Part shown: positions 44,522 to 54,007 of the stretch, piece after piece
Layout of the letters: each line of letters begins with the position of its first letter
Numbering within the stretch: the stretch's first letter is position 1
Source of the DNA: Rhodoblastus acidophilus
GTDB lineage: Bacteria > Pseudomonadota > Alphaproteobacteria > Rhizobiales > Beijerinckiaceae
Direction of reading: 5' to 3'
Length of the DNA: 64,000 nucleotides
NCBI RefSeq assembly: GCF_009720655.1
Contig: NZ_WNKS01000020.1
Location: 1 to 64,000, forward strand
Translations under genes and position numbers: made by a program
The notes under the pieces: generated by a model
Told to the model about the DNA's origin: nothing
Database searches by the model: none
Seen by the model: only the letters and a program-made list of their open reading frames with translations

Positions 44522-45823
44522 TCAGGCTCGCGAGCCGAAGGCCTCCAGCGCGGCGTGAAGCTCGGCATGTGCAAGCGCATGTTGCGCGAGCGGGATTCCC
44601 TGCGAGATGGCGTCCCATGCCTGCCGTATGCTTGCCGCGCCGCCACGTGGTCCCATCGGATGTCCGAAAACGCCGCGTCCCGGCACAAAGCCGAAGTCCA
44701 CGCCGCCAACCTTCCGGTAGACGCCTTCCAGGGTGCCCGCCCAATCGCTGCCGCCGGGCACGGGCAGGCAGGGTTTTATGTGCCCCATGGGCTCCAGGCA
44801 CGCGCGGACGCAGTCCAGAACCTCGTGCTCGGGCATCATCATGCGGCTGCCGAAGCCCGGCATGATCACCGTGTCGAACCCTGCCAGCCGCTGCAGCCGG
44901 GTCAGCACCCGGGAATGAATCCCGTAGCCCGAAAGCCGGCTGAATGCGGCAATGAAGGGGAAATGCGCGATCAGTGGAACCGTGGCGTGCTTGCGCAGCA
45001 TCCGAACGCCGCTCAATCCAACGGGCATCGCGTTGATGAGGAGCGCATTCGCGCCTTTCGCGACCGCGAGATCGTGGAGGTCGGCAAGCCGGTCCACCTC
45101 ATCGGTGATATTGGCCAGATAGATCTTCGGAACGCCCGTTTCACGCTCCGCCCGGAGGCGCGCTTCGCCCAACGCCGCGGCGCGCTCACTGAGCGGGCTG
45201 TAGTCGATGTCGGCCAGCATCTCATCGTCCTTGGCGATGTCGAGGCCGCCAAGCCAGCTTTGATACCCAAGCTCCGCGAAAGGTTTTGGGGGAAGCCCGA
45301 TGTTCGGCTTGATGACGCCGAAAAAGATGGGTCGACCGAAAGCTTGCAGCCGCTCGCGCAAACCGGCGACGCCGAACCTCGGCCCCTCGAAATGAGCGAG
45401 GTAGGAGTCGGGAAAGCGGATGTCCTGCAGCCGGATCAGGGGAATGCCGGGCGAGAAGAAAACGCCCTCGCCGCAGACGGCGGACAGCAGATTGGGGATG
45501 CGCGGCCCGAAATTGCCATGCGGGTGGGCGATGGTGACGCGCACCGCGTGCACTGGCCCCTGGACCGCGCATTCTACGGGGATGCTGAACCCGGAAGGGC
45601 GCGGCTCGGACTCCAATTCGAGCACCTTGGCCGCGAATCGTGGGCGAAAATCTTCGTCCACGCCGACGCGACGCCATTGCGCCGTGGATTGCTCGCTGCA
45701 CAGATGTGCGGCGGCTTCGCGCGGGTCGCCGGCGCATTCGAAGGTGAAATCAAGCTCGATATAGTCTTCGGGATTGAGATCGCCCCGCTTGGCGTAAAAA
45801 CCCGCAATATCGTCCGGCGTCAT
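44522..45823 (-). CDS. RuBisCO-like protein (form IV)
   Basis: A 433-residue RuBisCO large-chain homologue. Several RuBisCO sites are visible: [11 protein letters not shown] (K175 equivalent), [10 protein letters not shown] (the carbamylated lysine with its Asp/Glu metal ligands), LIAHFPF and [10 protein letters not shown]. The loop-6 lysine motif (GKLEG type) is replaced by [11 protein letters not shown], so it is not a carboxylase. Form IV proteins include enolases of methionine salvage and decarboxylating/isomerising enzymes. The subgroup cannot be fixed here. No methionine-salvage genes are adjacent. It follows yjbQ by 3 nt in a leftward operon. Confidence 0.85.
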   Translation of the reverse strand: MTPDDIAGFYAKRGDLNPEDYIELDFTFECAGDPREAAAHLCSEQSTAQWRRVGVDEDFRPRFAAKVLELESEPRPSGFSIPVECAVQGPVHAVRVTIAHPHGNFGPRIPNLLSAVCGEGVFFSPGIPLIRLQDIRFPDSYLAHFEGPRFGVAGLRERLQAFGRPIFFGVIKPNIGLPPKPFAELGYQSWLGGLDIAKDDEMLADIDYSPLSERAAALGEARLRAERETGVPKIYLANITDEVDRLADLHDLAVAKGANALLINAMPVGLSGVRMLRKHATVPLIAHFPFIAAFSRLSGYGIHSRVLTRLQRLAGFDTVIMPGFGSRMMMPEHEVLDCVRACLEPMGHIKPCLPVPGGSDWAGTLEGVYRKVGGVDFGFVPGRGVFGHPMGPRGGAASIRQAWDAISQGIPLAQHALAHAELHAALEAFGSRA

Positions 45824-45826
45824 GGA

Positions 45827-46255
45827 TCAAGCTTCTCCCATGATTTGAAGTTCAAGCCCGCGACGTTCCCTCGGGCCGTCAAGTTCAACAAAAAAGATGG
45901 CCTGCCAGCTGCCGAGCACCAACTCGCCGTCCGCAACCGCAATGCTCTCGGATGAATTCATGAGAAGCCCGAGGACGTGGGAGTGGGCGTTGTCGCGTCC
46001 GTCGACGGCGACGAGATTGTGCAGCCAGTCCCCATCGCGGGGCACACATCGCTTCAGCCAGGTCACCATGTCCTTTTGCAGCTGCGGCTCGCGTTCGTTC
46101 ACGTTGACCCGCGCCGTCGTATGGAGGGAGGTCACGGTGAGCAGCCCCTCGCGAATACCGGTCGTCTTCAGCCAATCGCGGACCTGTCCGGTCATATCGA
46201 GGATCTGGATCGGCTCGACGGTCTCGAGCTCGATCCGCGTTCTTAGGATTTTCAT
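45827..46255 (-). CDS. yjbQ: YjbQ-family (UPF0047) protein
   Basis: A 142-residue protein with the YjbQ signature: SLHTTARVNVNEREP, then WLHNLVAVDGRDNAHSHVLG and LVLGSWQAIFFVELDGPRER. YjbQ proteins show weak thiamine-phosphate-synthase-like activity; their true role is unclear. It is the first gene of the unit with the RuBisCO-like gene, to which it is directly adjacent. Confidence 0.85.
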   Translation of the reverse strand: MKILRTRIELETVEPIQILDMTGQVRDWLKTTGIREGLLTVTSLHTTARVNVNEREPQLQKDMVTWLKRCVPRDGDWLHNLVAVDGRDNAHSHVLGLLMNSSESIAVADGELVLGSWQAIFFVELDGPRERRGLELQIMGEA

Positions 46256-46259
46256 GGGG

Positions 46260-46996
46260 TCACCTGGGGGCGGGAAGCGCGCGGGATGCTTTTATATCGC
46301 AAGCTTTTGATAGGCAAACGCCAAAGGCTTCGCGCAGGTTTGAACGCTCTCTGCTGAAAGTCATTGCAAGCATAGATTTGAGTCCGCCGAAAGCGGCGGC
46401 GCGGCGGTCCTGTGGGGTCGTGTCGGTTCGATTGCACTTCAGGATAGTGTAGGCGAAGCTGCGCAACCTGGCGAAAACGCCAGGGTTCTTTCGGATTTCG
46501 TCGCATTGCGCCGGTTCTTGTCGACGCGCTTCTTGTCGAGTTCGGCCAGCAATATCCGCACGGCCGCGATTTCATTGGATTTCTCATCGATCTCGAAATG
46601 CGCGAGCGCCAGCGCCGTATCGACCGCGAACGCGATGACGCAGGTCTCGGCTCCACCGGGCGCGCCGTTAAGGTTGGCGCTGTGTTCGCGAAAGGCCTTT
46701 TCCACATTCGTGGCGTCGAGGCCCGGCAAAATGCAGCGGATGGCCGTATGCGCCGGAGCCCTCTTCCACTTGATCTTGAAGGCTTTGTTCAGCGCCTGTC
46801 GAGGCGCCTTGAAGGACGTCTGGACGCCCCGAGACGAATGGGCTCCGCTGACGATGACGAAAATGGAAAACAGCGACACGTGCGGCAACTGGTAAAGGTT
46901 GCCCTCCGCGCGACGCGGGTCGGAGATTGTGGCGAGTATCGCGAGCAACGGTCGCAGAGACTTGATGGCGACCTCCGATTGATTCGGTCGCCACAT
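46260..46996 (-). pseudogene. ISAs1-family transposase remnant, deleted and frameshifted
   Basis: The 5' part reads like the ISAs1 N-terminal region: ISDPRRAEGNLYQLPHVSLF, KRAPAHTAIRCILPGLD and LAHFEIDEKSNEI AAV. The middle and catalytic DDE part are missing, and the C-terminal piece RKNPGVFARLRSFAYTILKC continues in another frame. No terminal inverted repeats were seen. The element is dead and lies between yjbQ and the LysR gene. Confidence 0.7.
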
Positions 46997-47165
46997 GGAG
47001 ATTCGGACTTTTTCGCTCGGCGGAATCGCCCGGCGGCTGCGACGACGTTGGATGTCGCGGCGAGGCCGAGGATGGCCAGAGCCGTGGAGGCTAAGACGTT
47101 CATGTGTCCGACGTCCTGACAGCGAGGAGGCAAGGCGCAATCGGCTCGCTCTCTTCGTCGAATTG

Positions 47166-48089
47166 TTACGGCGCGTTGTCGCCGTCCGGCGCTGGCTGCA
47201 ACGCCGCTTTGACGACGCGGGCCTTCAGCCGGGGCGTGGCGAAATCGAGAAAGGCGCGCAATTTGAGCGGCAGCAGCCTTTCGCCTGAGTGAACGAGGTT
47301 GACCGGCAGGGGCGCGGGCTCACAGTCCTCCAACACCACCGTTAACGCGCCGGTGCGGATCGCCGCTTCCGCCTGATAACTCAACACACGGGTGACGCCG
47401 ACGCCGGCGATGGCCGCGTCAATGGCGGCTTCCGCCGTATTGACCACCAGCCGGGGGCGCGGCGTGATCGTGGTCGACTTGAACTTCCACAGGCCCGCCA
47501 CGCTCAGGGTCTGAAAGGCGACGCAGGCGTGTCGCTCAAGTTCGGCCAGATCGCGCGGAACGCCCTGTTCGGCGAGATAGGCGGGGCTGGCGCAGACGAT
47601 ATGGCGGATGCTCCCCAGCCTGGTCGCAAACAACCCGCTGTCGGGCAGCGCGCCGATGCGCAGCGCCAGATCGATATGCTCCTCAAACAGATCGACCATA
47701 CTGTCAGCAAAGATCACCTTGATGTCGATTTCGGGATAGGCGCGCAGAAATTCCACCACCACCGGCAGCAGATGCAGGCGACCGAACACAATGGGCGCGC
47801 TGATGATCAGATCGCCCTTGGGCGTGCGGAATTCGCCGGAGGCGACGCGCTCGGCCTCCTCGACATCGTCCAGGATGCGGCGACAGGCGGCGATATAGGC
47901 GAGTCCGGCGTCGGTCGGCGTGAACTGGCGGCTGGAGCGGTTGAACAGCCGCGTTCCCAGATGCGCCTCAAGCTCGGAAACCTTGCGGCTGACGGTGGCG
48001 AGGGGAACGTTGAGCTTGCGCCCCGCCGCCGAAAGACTGCCGGTTTCGACAACGGTCAGCAGGATCGACATGGCTTCGAGACGATCCAT
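47166..48089 (-). CDS. LysR-family transcriptional regulator
   Basis: A 307-residue LysR regulator: N-terminal winged helix (MDRLEAMSILLTVVETGSLS, AAGRKLNVPLATVSRKVSEL) and a two-lobe substrate-binding domain (FGRLHLLPVVVEFLRAYPEI, GVGVTRVLSYQ). It belongs to the group controlling oxidoreductase/detoxification genes. It is divergent from the carboxymuconolactone-decarboxylase-like gene at 48212, its likely target; the 122-bp gap would hold the operator. The ATG at 48089 fits family starts. Confidence 0.88.
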   Translation of the reverse strand: MDRLEAMSILLTVVETGSLSAAGRKLNVPLATVSRKVSELEAHLGTRLFNRSSRQFTPTDAGLAYIAACRRILDDVEEAERVASGEFRTPKGDLIISAPIVFGRLHLLPVVVEFLRAYPEIDIKVIFADSMVDLFEEHIDLALRIGALPDSGLFATRLGSIRHIVCASPAYLAEQGVPRDLAELERHACVAFQTLSVAGLWKFKSTTITPRPRLVVNTAEAAIDAAIAGVGVTRVLSYQAEAAIRTGALTVVLEDCEPAPLPVNLVHSGERLLPLKLRAFLDFATPRLKARVVKAALQPAPDGDNAP

Positions 48090-48211
48090 CGTCTTTCCGA
48101 TTTTTGAGAGGATACCTCCCGATACTGGCACCTATTTCGCTGAATTGGAAGGGGTTAGCTTCTGGTCATCGGCCTCCCCGGACCGACCCAACCCGATCAG
48201 GAGCTTCGCCC

Positions 48212-48763
48212 ATGTCCCGCCTTCACACGCCAGCCGCCATTGCCGACGCCCCCGCCGCGTCTCGGCCCTTGCTGGAAGCCGTCAACAAGCAGCTCGGCTT
48301 CGCGCCAAACCTGTTCCGGCTCGTTTCCAACAGCCCGGCGGCGCTCGAGGGTTATCTCGGCCTCTCCGGCGCCCTCGCCAAGGGGACGCTGCCCGCCCAG
48401 ACCCGCGAGCGCATCGCCCTTGCCGTAGCCGAAGCCAATAGCTGCGCCTATTGCCTCTCGGCCCATAGCTATCTGGCAAAGAACCTCGCGAGGCTCGATG
48501 AGTCAGAGATCGCCGCCAATCGCCTTGGCCATTCCAACGATCCCAAAGCCGACGCCGCCGTCGCCTTCGCGGTCAAGGTGGTTCGCGAGCGCGGCCATGT
48601 GCATGAGGACGCCCTGCGCGCCGTAAAACTCGCCGGCTATGACGACGCCCAGGTGATCGAAATCGTCCTGCATGTCGGGCTGAACACCTGGACCAATTAC
48701 ATCAATACCGTCGCCGCGACGGAGATCGACTTTCCGGTCGTCACCGTCGGCAAGGCCGCCTGA
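48212..48763 (+). CDS. Carboxymuconolactone decarboxylase/AhpD-family peroxidase-like protein
   Basis: A 183-residue all-alpha protein. The CxxC redox site with downstream His is in SCAYCLSAHSYLA, the AhpD-like signature. It likely reduces peroxides or quinoid/thiol substrates. CAGGAG precedes the ATG. Divergent from the LysR gene, probably under its control. Confidence 0.85.
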   Translation: MSRLHTPAAIADAPAASRPLLEAVNKQLGFAPNLFRLVSNSPAALEGYLGLSGALAKGTLPAQTRERIALAVAEANSCAYCLSAHSYLAKNLARLDESEIAANRLGHSNDPKADAAVAFAVKVVRERGHVHEDALRAVKLAGYDDAQVIEIVLHVGLNTWTNYINTVAATEIDFPVVTVGKAA

Positions 48764-48817
48764 ACCCATAAGGGCCGGCAGTCCGCCGCGCCCAAACCGC
48801 ACACCAAGGAGCAGATC

Positions 48818-49045
48818 ATGAAAATCACTCACTTCGCCTCAGTCGCCCTGACCGTCGCCGCGCTTGCCTCCTCCGGCGTCAATGCCGACACCGTCCATCG
48901 TCCCCACCACGCCGGCGCTGGAATGGCGCGCCACATGTCCGCGCGGACGATGGCCCCGACCAGCTTCCAAGGCCTGTATCAGGGCGGCGGCGCGTCCAAC
49001 GATTGCGAGGGATCGAGGGTCTTCGGATTTTGCAACGTTCGCTGA
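48818..49045 (+). CDS. Small exported protein
   Basis: A 75-residue protein with a signal peptide ([20 protein letters not shown], cut near VNA-D) and a His-rich mature part ([20 protein letters not shown]) ending in a two-Cys tail ([14 protein letters not shown]). AAGGAG precedes the ATG. No family recognised; a small metal-binding periplasmic protein is possible. Confidence 0.6.
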   Translation: MKITHFASVALTVAALASSGVNADTVHRPHHAGAGMARHMSARTMAPTSFQGLYQGGGASNDCEGSRVFGFCNVR

Positions 49046-49167
49046 ACTACCAGGGGCCGCGCCTCTCGCCAACTCGGCGAGAGGCGTCCCGCGCGAAGCC
49101 GCCGAGGACGATGATCTCTCCCTGTCATCGTCCTCGGCGATACCGCATTCTCTCGAAAGGCATTCTC

Positions 49168-49631
49168 ATGACCCGCCCGCCGCTGCCGCCCTTCGATCTC
49201 GCCACCGCCACGCAAAAAGTCCGGCTCGCCGAGGACGCCCGGAACGCGCGCGATCCCGCGCGTGTCGCGCCGGCCTATGCGCTCGACAGCCGCTGGCGAA
49301 ATCGCGTGGAGTTTCTGCAAGGACGCGACGCGATCGAGGCGTTCCTGACCCGCAAATGGGAAAAAGAACAGGATTATCGCCTGATCAAGGAAATCTGGGG
49401 TTTCGAGGCAACCGCATCGCCGTGCGCTTCGCCTATGAATGGCGTGATGGCGAGGGAGCCTGGTTCCGCGCCTATGGCAATGAAAATTGGGAATTTGACG
49501 AGAACGGGCTGATGCGCCGTCGCATCGCCAGCATCAACGATGCGCCGCTGGCCGAACAGGACCGGCTGTTCCATTGGCCACTGGGACGCCGACCCGACGA
49601 TCATCCCTCGCTCAGCGAGCTCGACCTCTGA
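49168..49631 (+). pseudogene. DUF1348 (NTF2-like) gene with one frameshift
   Basis: The first ~80 codons give the DUF1348 start ([52 protein letters not shown]); after a single-base shift near 49410 the next frame continues with [20 protein letters not shown] and ends in the family-typical [16 protein letters not shown]. Together they make one complete ~150-residue DUF1348 protein. Either a recent inactivating indel or a sequencing error. Confidence 0.8.
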
Positions 49632-49641
49632 AGGTGCGACT

Positions 49642-50259
49642 ATGGATACACCGCCCTCTTCCTGCGACATCGCCTTCACACCCTCGGTCAAGGCTGTGCA
49701 GGAGCGCAAGGGTTCGCGCCGGGCCTATGCTCATGTCGAGGCGGAGGGCGGCTGGCCGACCCGGATCACACCGGACCTGGCGGAGTTTATCGCCGCCCAG
49801 ACCAGCGTGTTTCTCGCGACCGCCAACAGCGTCGGCCAGCCCTACATTCAGCATCGCGGGGGACCGCCGGGATTTTTGCGCGTGCTCGATGAGACGACGC
49901 TGGGCTTTGTCGATTTCGTCGGCAACCGGCAATTCATCACACTGGGCAATCTCGTCGAGAACGATCAGGCCCATCTGTTCCTGATCGACTACACCACCCG
50001 CCGCCGCATCAAAATCTGGGGCCGCGCCCGCGTGATCGAAAACGACGACGCCTTGATGGCGGCGCTCATGCCGCGCGACTATCGGGCGCGACCGTCACAG
50101 GCGATCCTCTTTACGGTCTCCGCCTGGGACGCCAATTGTCCTCAGCACATTCCGCAAAAAATCGACGCCGCCGATGTGGCTGCGGCGTTGGCGGAGCGCG
50201 ACGCCCGCATCGCCGCGCTGGAAGCGGAACTTTCGGTCTTGCGCGGCGCGGCGTCGTGA
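49642..50259 (+). CDS. Pyridoxamine 5'-phosphate oxidase-like flavin-binding protein
   Basis: A 205-residue protein with a split-barrel FMN-binding fold: FLATANSVGQPYIQHRGG, FVDFVGNRQFITLGNLVEND and RRIKIWGRARVIEND, and a C-terminal coiled coil (AAALAERDARIAALEAEL). Family members bind FMN or F420 and act on unknown substrates. It starts 10 nt after the DUF1348 stop, in the LysR-linked group. Confidence 0.85.
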   Translation: MDTPPSSCDIAFTPSVKAVQERKGSRRAYAHVEAEGGWPTRITPDLAEFIAAQTSVFLATANSVGQPYIQHRGGPPGFLRVLDETTLGFVDFVGNRQFITLGNLVENDQAHLFLIDYTTRRRIKIWGRARVIENDDALMAALMPRDYRARPSQAILFTVSAWDANCPQHIPQKIDAADVAAALAERDARIAALEAELSVLRGAAS

Positions 50260-50349
50260 ATTGCGCGCACGGACTGTAACAAGGCTCAGTATGCCGACGT
50301 AGAAAATGCGATGGCTCAGCCAGCCCGCCTCAATGCAGGAGTCTCCCAA

Positions 50350-50745
50350 ATGATTGCTCGCCGCTTGATCCTGAACGGCGCCTTCGCGCTCGCCGCCCTC
50401 GTCACGATGCCTCCGGCGCGCGCCGCCAATGTCGTCGCCTTCGACCAAGCCGCTTTTGAAACCGCCAAATCCGCCAACAAATCCGTTCTGGTCGAGGTCA
50501 CCGCGCCATGGTGCCCGACCTGCAAGGCGCAGAAACAGGTGCTGGGAGAACTGTTCGCCAAGCCGGAATTTGCTAATCTCACCGTGTTCGAAGTCGATTT
50601 CGACAGTCGCAAGGACGTTTTGCGCACGCTGGACGTTCGTCAGCAAAGCACGCTGATCGCTTACAAGGGCAAGCAGGAGAAAGCGCGCTCCACCGGCGAA
50701 ACCGGGCCGGCGGCTCTCGCCGCCTTGCTCGCCAAGACCCGCTGA
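50350..50745 (+). CDS. Exported thioredoxin-like protein
   Basis: A 131-residue periplasmic thioredoxin: signal peptide MIARRLILNGAFALAALVTM ending near ARA, then a thioredoxin fold with active site APWCPTCKAQK. The WCxxC with a DsbD-type partner gene 10 nt downstream indicates a reductant receiving electrons from that membrane protein. ATG at 50350 was chosen because the signal peptide begins there. Confidence 0.85.
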   Translation: MIARRLILNGAFALAALVTMPPARAANVVAFDQAAFETAKSANKSVLVEVTAPWCPTCKAQKQVLGELFAKPEFANLTVFEVDFDSRKDVLRTLDVRQQSTLIAYKGKQEKARSTGETGPAALAALLAKTR

Positions 50746-50755
50746 GGCCGCGCGC

Positions 50756-51475
50756 GTGATTGCGACCATCGCCCTCGCCGCGCTGGCGGGAGCGCTGTCG
50801 ATCCTCTCGCCCTGCGTGTTGCCGCTTATCCCCGTCGTGATTGGCGGCGCGGCGGCGCGACACCGACTCGGCCCGGCGGCGCTGGCGGCGGGTCTTGCGC
50901 TGTCCTTCGCCGGCATCGGCCTGTTGGTCGCCACCATTGGCTTTCAATTCGGCTTCGAGGGCGGTCTTTTCCGCGCCTTCGGCGCCGGTCTCATGGTCGT
51001 CCTCGGCCTCGTGCTGGCGCTGCCGGCGCTTCAGGCCCGCGCCGCGCTGGCGCTGGCGCCCGCGAGCAACTGGGTCGAGAACCGTTTCGGGCAATCGGCG
51101 TTTGTCGGCGCCTCCGGCCCGTTCGGAGTCGGACTGCTGCTCGGCGCGGTGTGGTCGCCATGCGTCGGCCCGACGCTCGGCGCGGCCTCGCTGCTCGCAG
51201 CGCGCGGGACCAATCTCGGCGAGGCCGCGCTGACCATGGCGGCGTTCGGCCTCGGCGCCGCCCTGCCGCTGCTCGCCCTCGGCATGCTCGCCCGCGCCAG
51301 CCTGTCGCATTGGCGGGACCGGCTGCTGACCACCGGCAAACGCGTCAAGCAGGGGATGGGCCTCGCCTTCGTTCTGATCGGCATCCTCATCTTGTCCGGA
51401 CTCGACAAGGCGGTGGAGACGCGGCTCGTCGAGAGTTCGCCGCTGTGGCTGACAGCTTTGACATCAAGATTTTGA
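50756..51475 (+). CDS. CcdA/DsbD-type thiol-disulfide membrane transporter
   Basis: A 239-residue protein with six predicted membrane helices. The two reactive cysteines are in SILSPCVLPLIPV and VWSPCVGPTLGAA, the CcdA/DsbD pattern that carries electrons from cytosolic thioredoxin to periplasmic partners. GTG start at 50756. Paired with the upstream exported thioredoxin. Confidence 0.88.
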   Translation: MIATIALAALAGALSILSPCVLPLIPVVIGGAAARHRLGPAALAAGLALSFAGIGLLVATIGFQFGFEGGLFRAFGAGLMVVLGLVLALPALQARAALALAPASNWVENRFGQSAFVGASGPFGVGLLLGAVWSPCVGPTLGAASLLAARGTNLGEAALTMAAFGLGAALPLLALGMLARASLSHWRDRLLTTGKRVKQGMGLAFVLIGILILSGLDKAVETRLVESSPLWLTALTSRF

Positions 51476-51601
51476 TGTATGCCGCCGTCATGTTTTTCGT
51501 CGCAACGTCGAGAAAGCATTAGCCGTTGTCATGATTTACCTGTCTATTGACGGCGCGCGCCCCGCTTGGCGTCTTGATTGAAATTTGATTGGACCCTTGC
51601 C

Positions 51602-52267
51602 ATGATCGTTTTATGCGGTTTCGGCGTCAGCAATTACTACAACAAGCTCAAGCTCTTACTGTTGGAAAAGGGCGTCCCTTTCAAGGAAAAGCTGGTCTAT
51701 CCCTGGCAGCGCGAAGGCTTTCAGAACGCATCGCCGCTGGGCCGAATACCCTTCATCGAGACCGCGCAGGGCGGCCTGTCGGAGACGCAGGCCATTCTCG
51801 AATATCTTGAAGATGAATTTCGCGAAAAACCGCTCTACCCCGCCTCGCCCTTCGCCCGGGCGAAATGTCGGGAACTGTTGCAGCATCTCGAACTCAATGT
51901 CGAATGGGTGGTGCGACGCCTCTATCGCGAAGCGTTCTTTGGCGGCGTCGTTTCCGATGAAACCAAGAGCGAGGTGCGCGCCAAACTGGCGGCGGGCCTG
52001 CAGGCCTTGTCGCGGCTCGCCCGGTTCTCGCCCTTCATTTGCGGCGCCGACTTCACCGCCGCCGATTGCGCCGCATTTTTTCACCTTGATTTCGTCCGGC
52101 AGGCGAGCCTGAAAATTTACGGCGAGGACTTTTTGGCGGCGCATCTGCCTGGCGCCGCCGCCCATCTGACCCTTCTCGCCGAGCGTCCGCATGTCCGGGC
52201 GACGATGGCCGACCGCGCGGCGGCCTTGACCGCGTTCCTGGCTTTGAAAAGCGGGTACGCGGGATGA
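51602..52267 (+). CDS. Glutathione S-transferase-like protein
   Basis: A 221-residue cytosolic protein with the GST N-terminal thioredoxin-like fold (CGFGVSNYYNKLKLLLLEKG, ASPLGRIPFIET, SETQAILEYLEDEF) and an all-helical C-terminal domain. The Tyr/Ser region near residue 11 matches the usual catalytic position. Substrate unknown. The ATG at 51602 is the first conserved residue. Confidence 0.85.
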   Translation: MIVLCGFGVSNYYNKLKLLLLEKGVPFKEKLVYPWQREGFQNASPLGRIPFIETAQGGLSETQAILEYLEDEFREKPLYPASPFARAKCRELLQHLELNVEWVVRRLYREAFFGGVVSDETKSEVRAKLAAGLQALSRLARFSPFICGADFTAADCAAFFHLDFVRQASLKIYGEDFLAAHLPGAAAHLTLLAERPHVRATMADRAAALTAFLALKSGYAG

Positions 52268-52275
52268 TCGGGGCA

Positions 52276-53073
52276 TCAAATTCCCGCATACCATTCATAG
52301 CCTCGGTCGGGCCAGAAGCCGCCCTTGCCGAGGCCAAGATGATCGAGCCGGTCGGTCAGTTCGATGCGCATCACGTATTTGGCCTGCTTGTAGCCGAGTT
52401 GCCGCTCGACCCGCAGCCGCAGCGGCGCGCCATGGCCGACCGAGAGCGCCTCGTCGTTGAGACGGTGGGCGAGAATGGTTTGGGGATGAAAGGCGTCGAT
52501 GAGGTCGATGCTTTCGTAATATTGGCCGGTTCCATCGGCCGCGCGCTCATAAAAATCGGCGCAATGAAACACCGCGAAACGCGCTGTCGGCTGAAGCCCG
52601 GCGCGTCGCAAAAGGTCGGCCAGCGTCGGTCCCTGCCATTTGCCAATGGCGCTCCAGCCCTCGACGCAATCGTGACGGGTGATCTGGGTTCTCTGCGGCA
52701 TGGCGCGCAGATCGGCCAGTGACAGATCGAGCGGTTTTGTCACCAGCCCGTCGATGCGCAGCCGCCAGTTGGCGAAACCGGACTCCTGCAAAGCGGCATA
52801 TTCGGGGGTATCCGGCGCCTGCGTGCCATTGACCTTGAAGACCGGCGACAGATCGGCCTCGGAGAACTCGCGGGCGAGCGCGCTTCCGCCGCCTAGAAAA
52901 CGCTGGATGCGATAGGTCAGGCTTTCGGCCGAGCCGAGCATATCAATGAACTTTGGCGCTTCCGAGAGTCGGTCACAGCCGCTGAGCAAACCGGCGCCGA
53001 GGCCGGCCACGCCCAGGCCGAGAAACTTGCGGCGGCCCAGCGGGCTATTTTTGGGGAGCAGAATGCGGCTCAT
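52276..53073 (-). CDS. Molybdopterin-dependent oxidoreductase (sulfite oxidase/MsrP fold)
   Basis: A 265-residue exported enzyme. A Tat signal (SPLGRRKFLGLGVAGLGAG) precedes a sulfite-oxidase-fold molybdopterin domain; the Mo-ligand cysteine is in TRHDCVEGWSAIGKWQG. Related proteins repair methionine sulfoxide or oxidise small substrates in the periplasm. The start at 53073 overlaps the end of the upstream cytochrome b gene by 29 nt, so the two form an electron-transfer pair like MsrPQ but with a different cytochrome family. Confidence 0.85.
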   Translation of the reverse strand: MSRILLPKNSPLGRRKFLGLGVAGLGAGLLSGCDRLSEAPKFIDMLGSAESLTYRIQRFLGGGSALAREFSEADLSPVFKVNGTQAPDTPEYAALQESGFANWRLRIDGLVTKPLDLSLADLRAMPQRTQITRHDCVEGWSAIGKWQGPTLADLLRRAGLQPTARFAVFHCADFYERAADGTGQYYESIDLIDAFHPQTILAHRLNDEALSVGHGAPLRLRVERQLGYKQAKYVMRIELTDRLDHLGLGKGGFWPDRGYEWYAGI

Positions 53074-53932
53074 GATCGTTTCCCTCTGAAATCGCAAGTT
53101 TGCCGGTGATCATGGCGCGCACGCCGTTGATCGGCCCCGCCAGCACGACCATCACGAGATGGACGACCACAAACAGCAGCAGCGCGCTGGCGGCGATGAA
53201 ATGCACCGTGCGCGCGGACTGCCGGCCGCCGAACAGATCGACCAGCCAGGGCGCAATGGCGTCCATCCCCGGCGACATCGTGAGTCCCGTCAGGATCATG
53301 GTCGGCAGCAGGCCCACGATCACGCTGAGATAGGCCAGTTTTTGCAGCGGATTGTAATGCAGCGCCGCCTCGCCCTTGGGGAATTTCAGGCGCAGGTGAT
53401 CGACGATGTCCTCCAAAATAGCGCGCGGGCGCAATTGGGCGCGCGTCGGCGCGAGGTCGCGCCTCAGATGTTTGTTGATGAGGCCGAACAGGTAATAGGC
53501 GGAGAGGTTAGCGACGAACAGCCAGGCGAAAAAGAAGTGCCAGCGCCGTCCGAGCGCGAGGCTGCGCCAGCCGGGAATGGTCGCCCATCGCGGAAAGGCG
53601 CGTTCGGTCAGGTCGCCATCGGCGCCGGGCACGAGGCCGAGCGCGCCGGTGGTGTCGAGGGTCGCAGAGCCGAGACGGACATAGCCGCGTTGCACTCCAA
53701 CCGTGACGGTCTCCGCGCCGATTTCAAAAGCCGGGCGGTCGGCGTCGGCGCCGGATGCGCCCCAGTAGAGCGCGGGATGCGCGAGAAAAATCTGCAAGCC
53801 GCTCATCAGCAGCACCGTCACGCAAAGCGCGTTGAGCCAATGGGTGATGCGGGTCGCCAGAGCGTGGCGATGAACCTTTCGTCGGCCGGCAGGCGCCGGT
53901 AAATCAACTCCGGCCATCGGAAGGATCGTCAT
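53045..53932 (-). CDS. Cytochrome b561-type membrane subunit
   Basis: A 295-residue protein with about four membrane helices and conserved heme-ligand histidines (HALATRITHWLNALCVTVLL; FFFAWLFVANLSAYYLFGL; RTVHFIAASALLLFVVVHLV). A ~70-residue insertion after helix 1 lies in the periplasm. It would pass quinol electrons to the adjacent molybdopterin enzyme. Confidence 0.85.
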   Translation of the reverse strand: MTILPMAGVDLPAPAGRRKVHRHALATRITHWLNALCVTVLLMSGLQIFLAHPALYWGASGADADRPAFEIGAETVTVGVQRGYVRLGSATLDTTGALGLVPGADGDLTERAFPRWATIPGWRSLALGRRWHFFFAWLFVANLSAYYLFGLINKHLRRDLAPTRAQLRPRAILEDIVDHLRLKFPKGEAALHYNPLQKLAYLSVIVGLLPTMILTGLTMSPGMDAIAPWLVDLFGGRQSARTVHFIAASALLLFVVVHLVMVVLAGPINGVRAMITGKLAISEGNDHEPHSAPQK

Positions 53933-54007
53933 CGCATGGCTCCTCTTCTGGCTGCCGCCCGCCCGGCGTAAGGCCGGACAGGCTTGATCTGGATGACTTG
54001 ATCTGGA

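Noticed and set aside
44522-45823. True RuBisCO for CO2 fixation
   Set aside because: The loop-6 lysine motif is replaced and no small subunit, phosphoribulokinase or CbbR gene is near.
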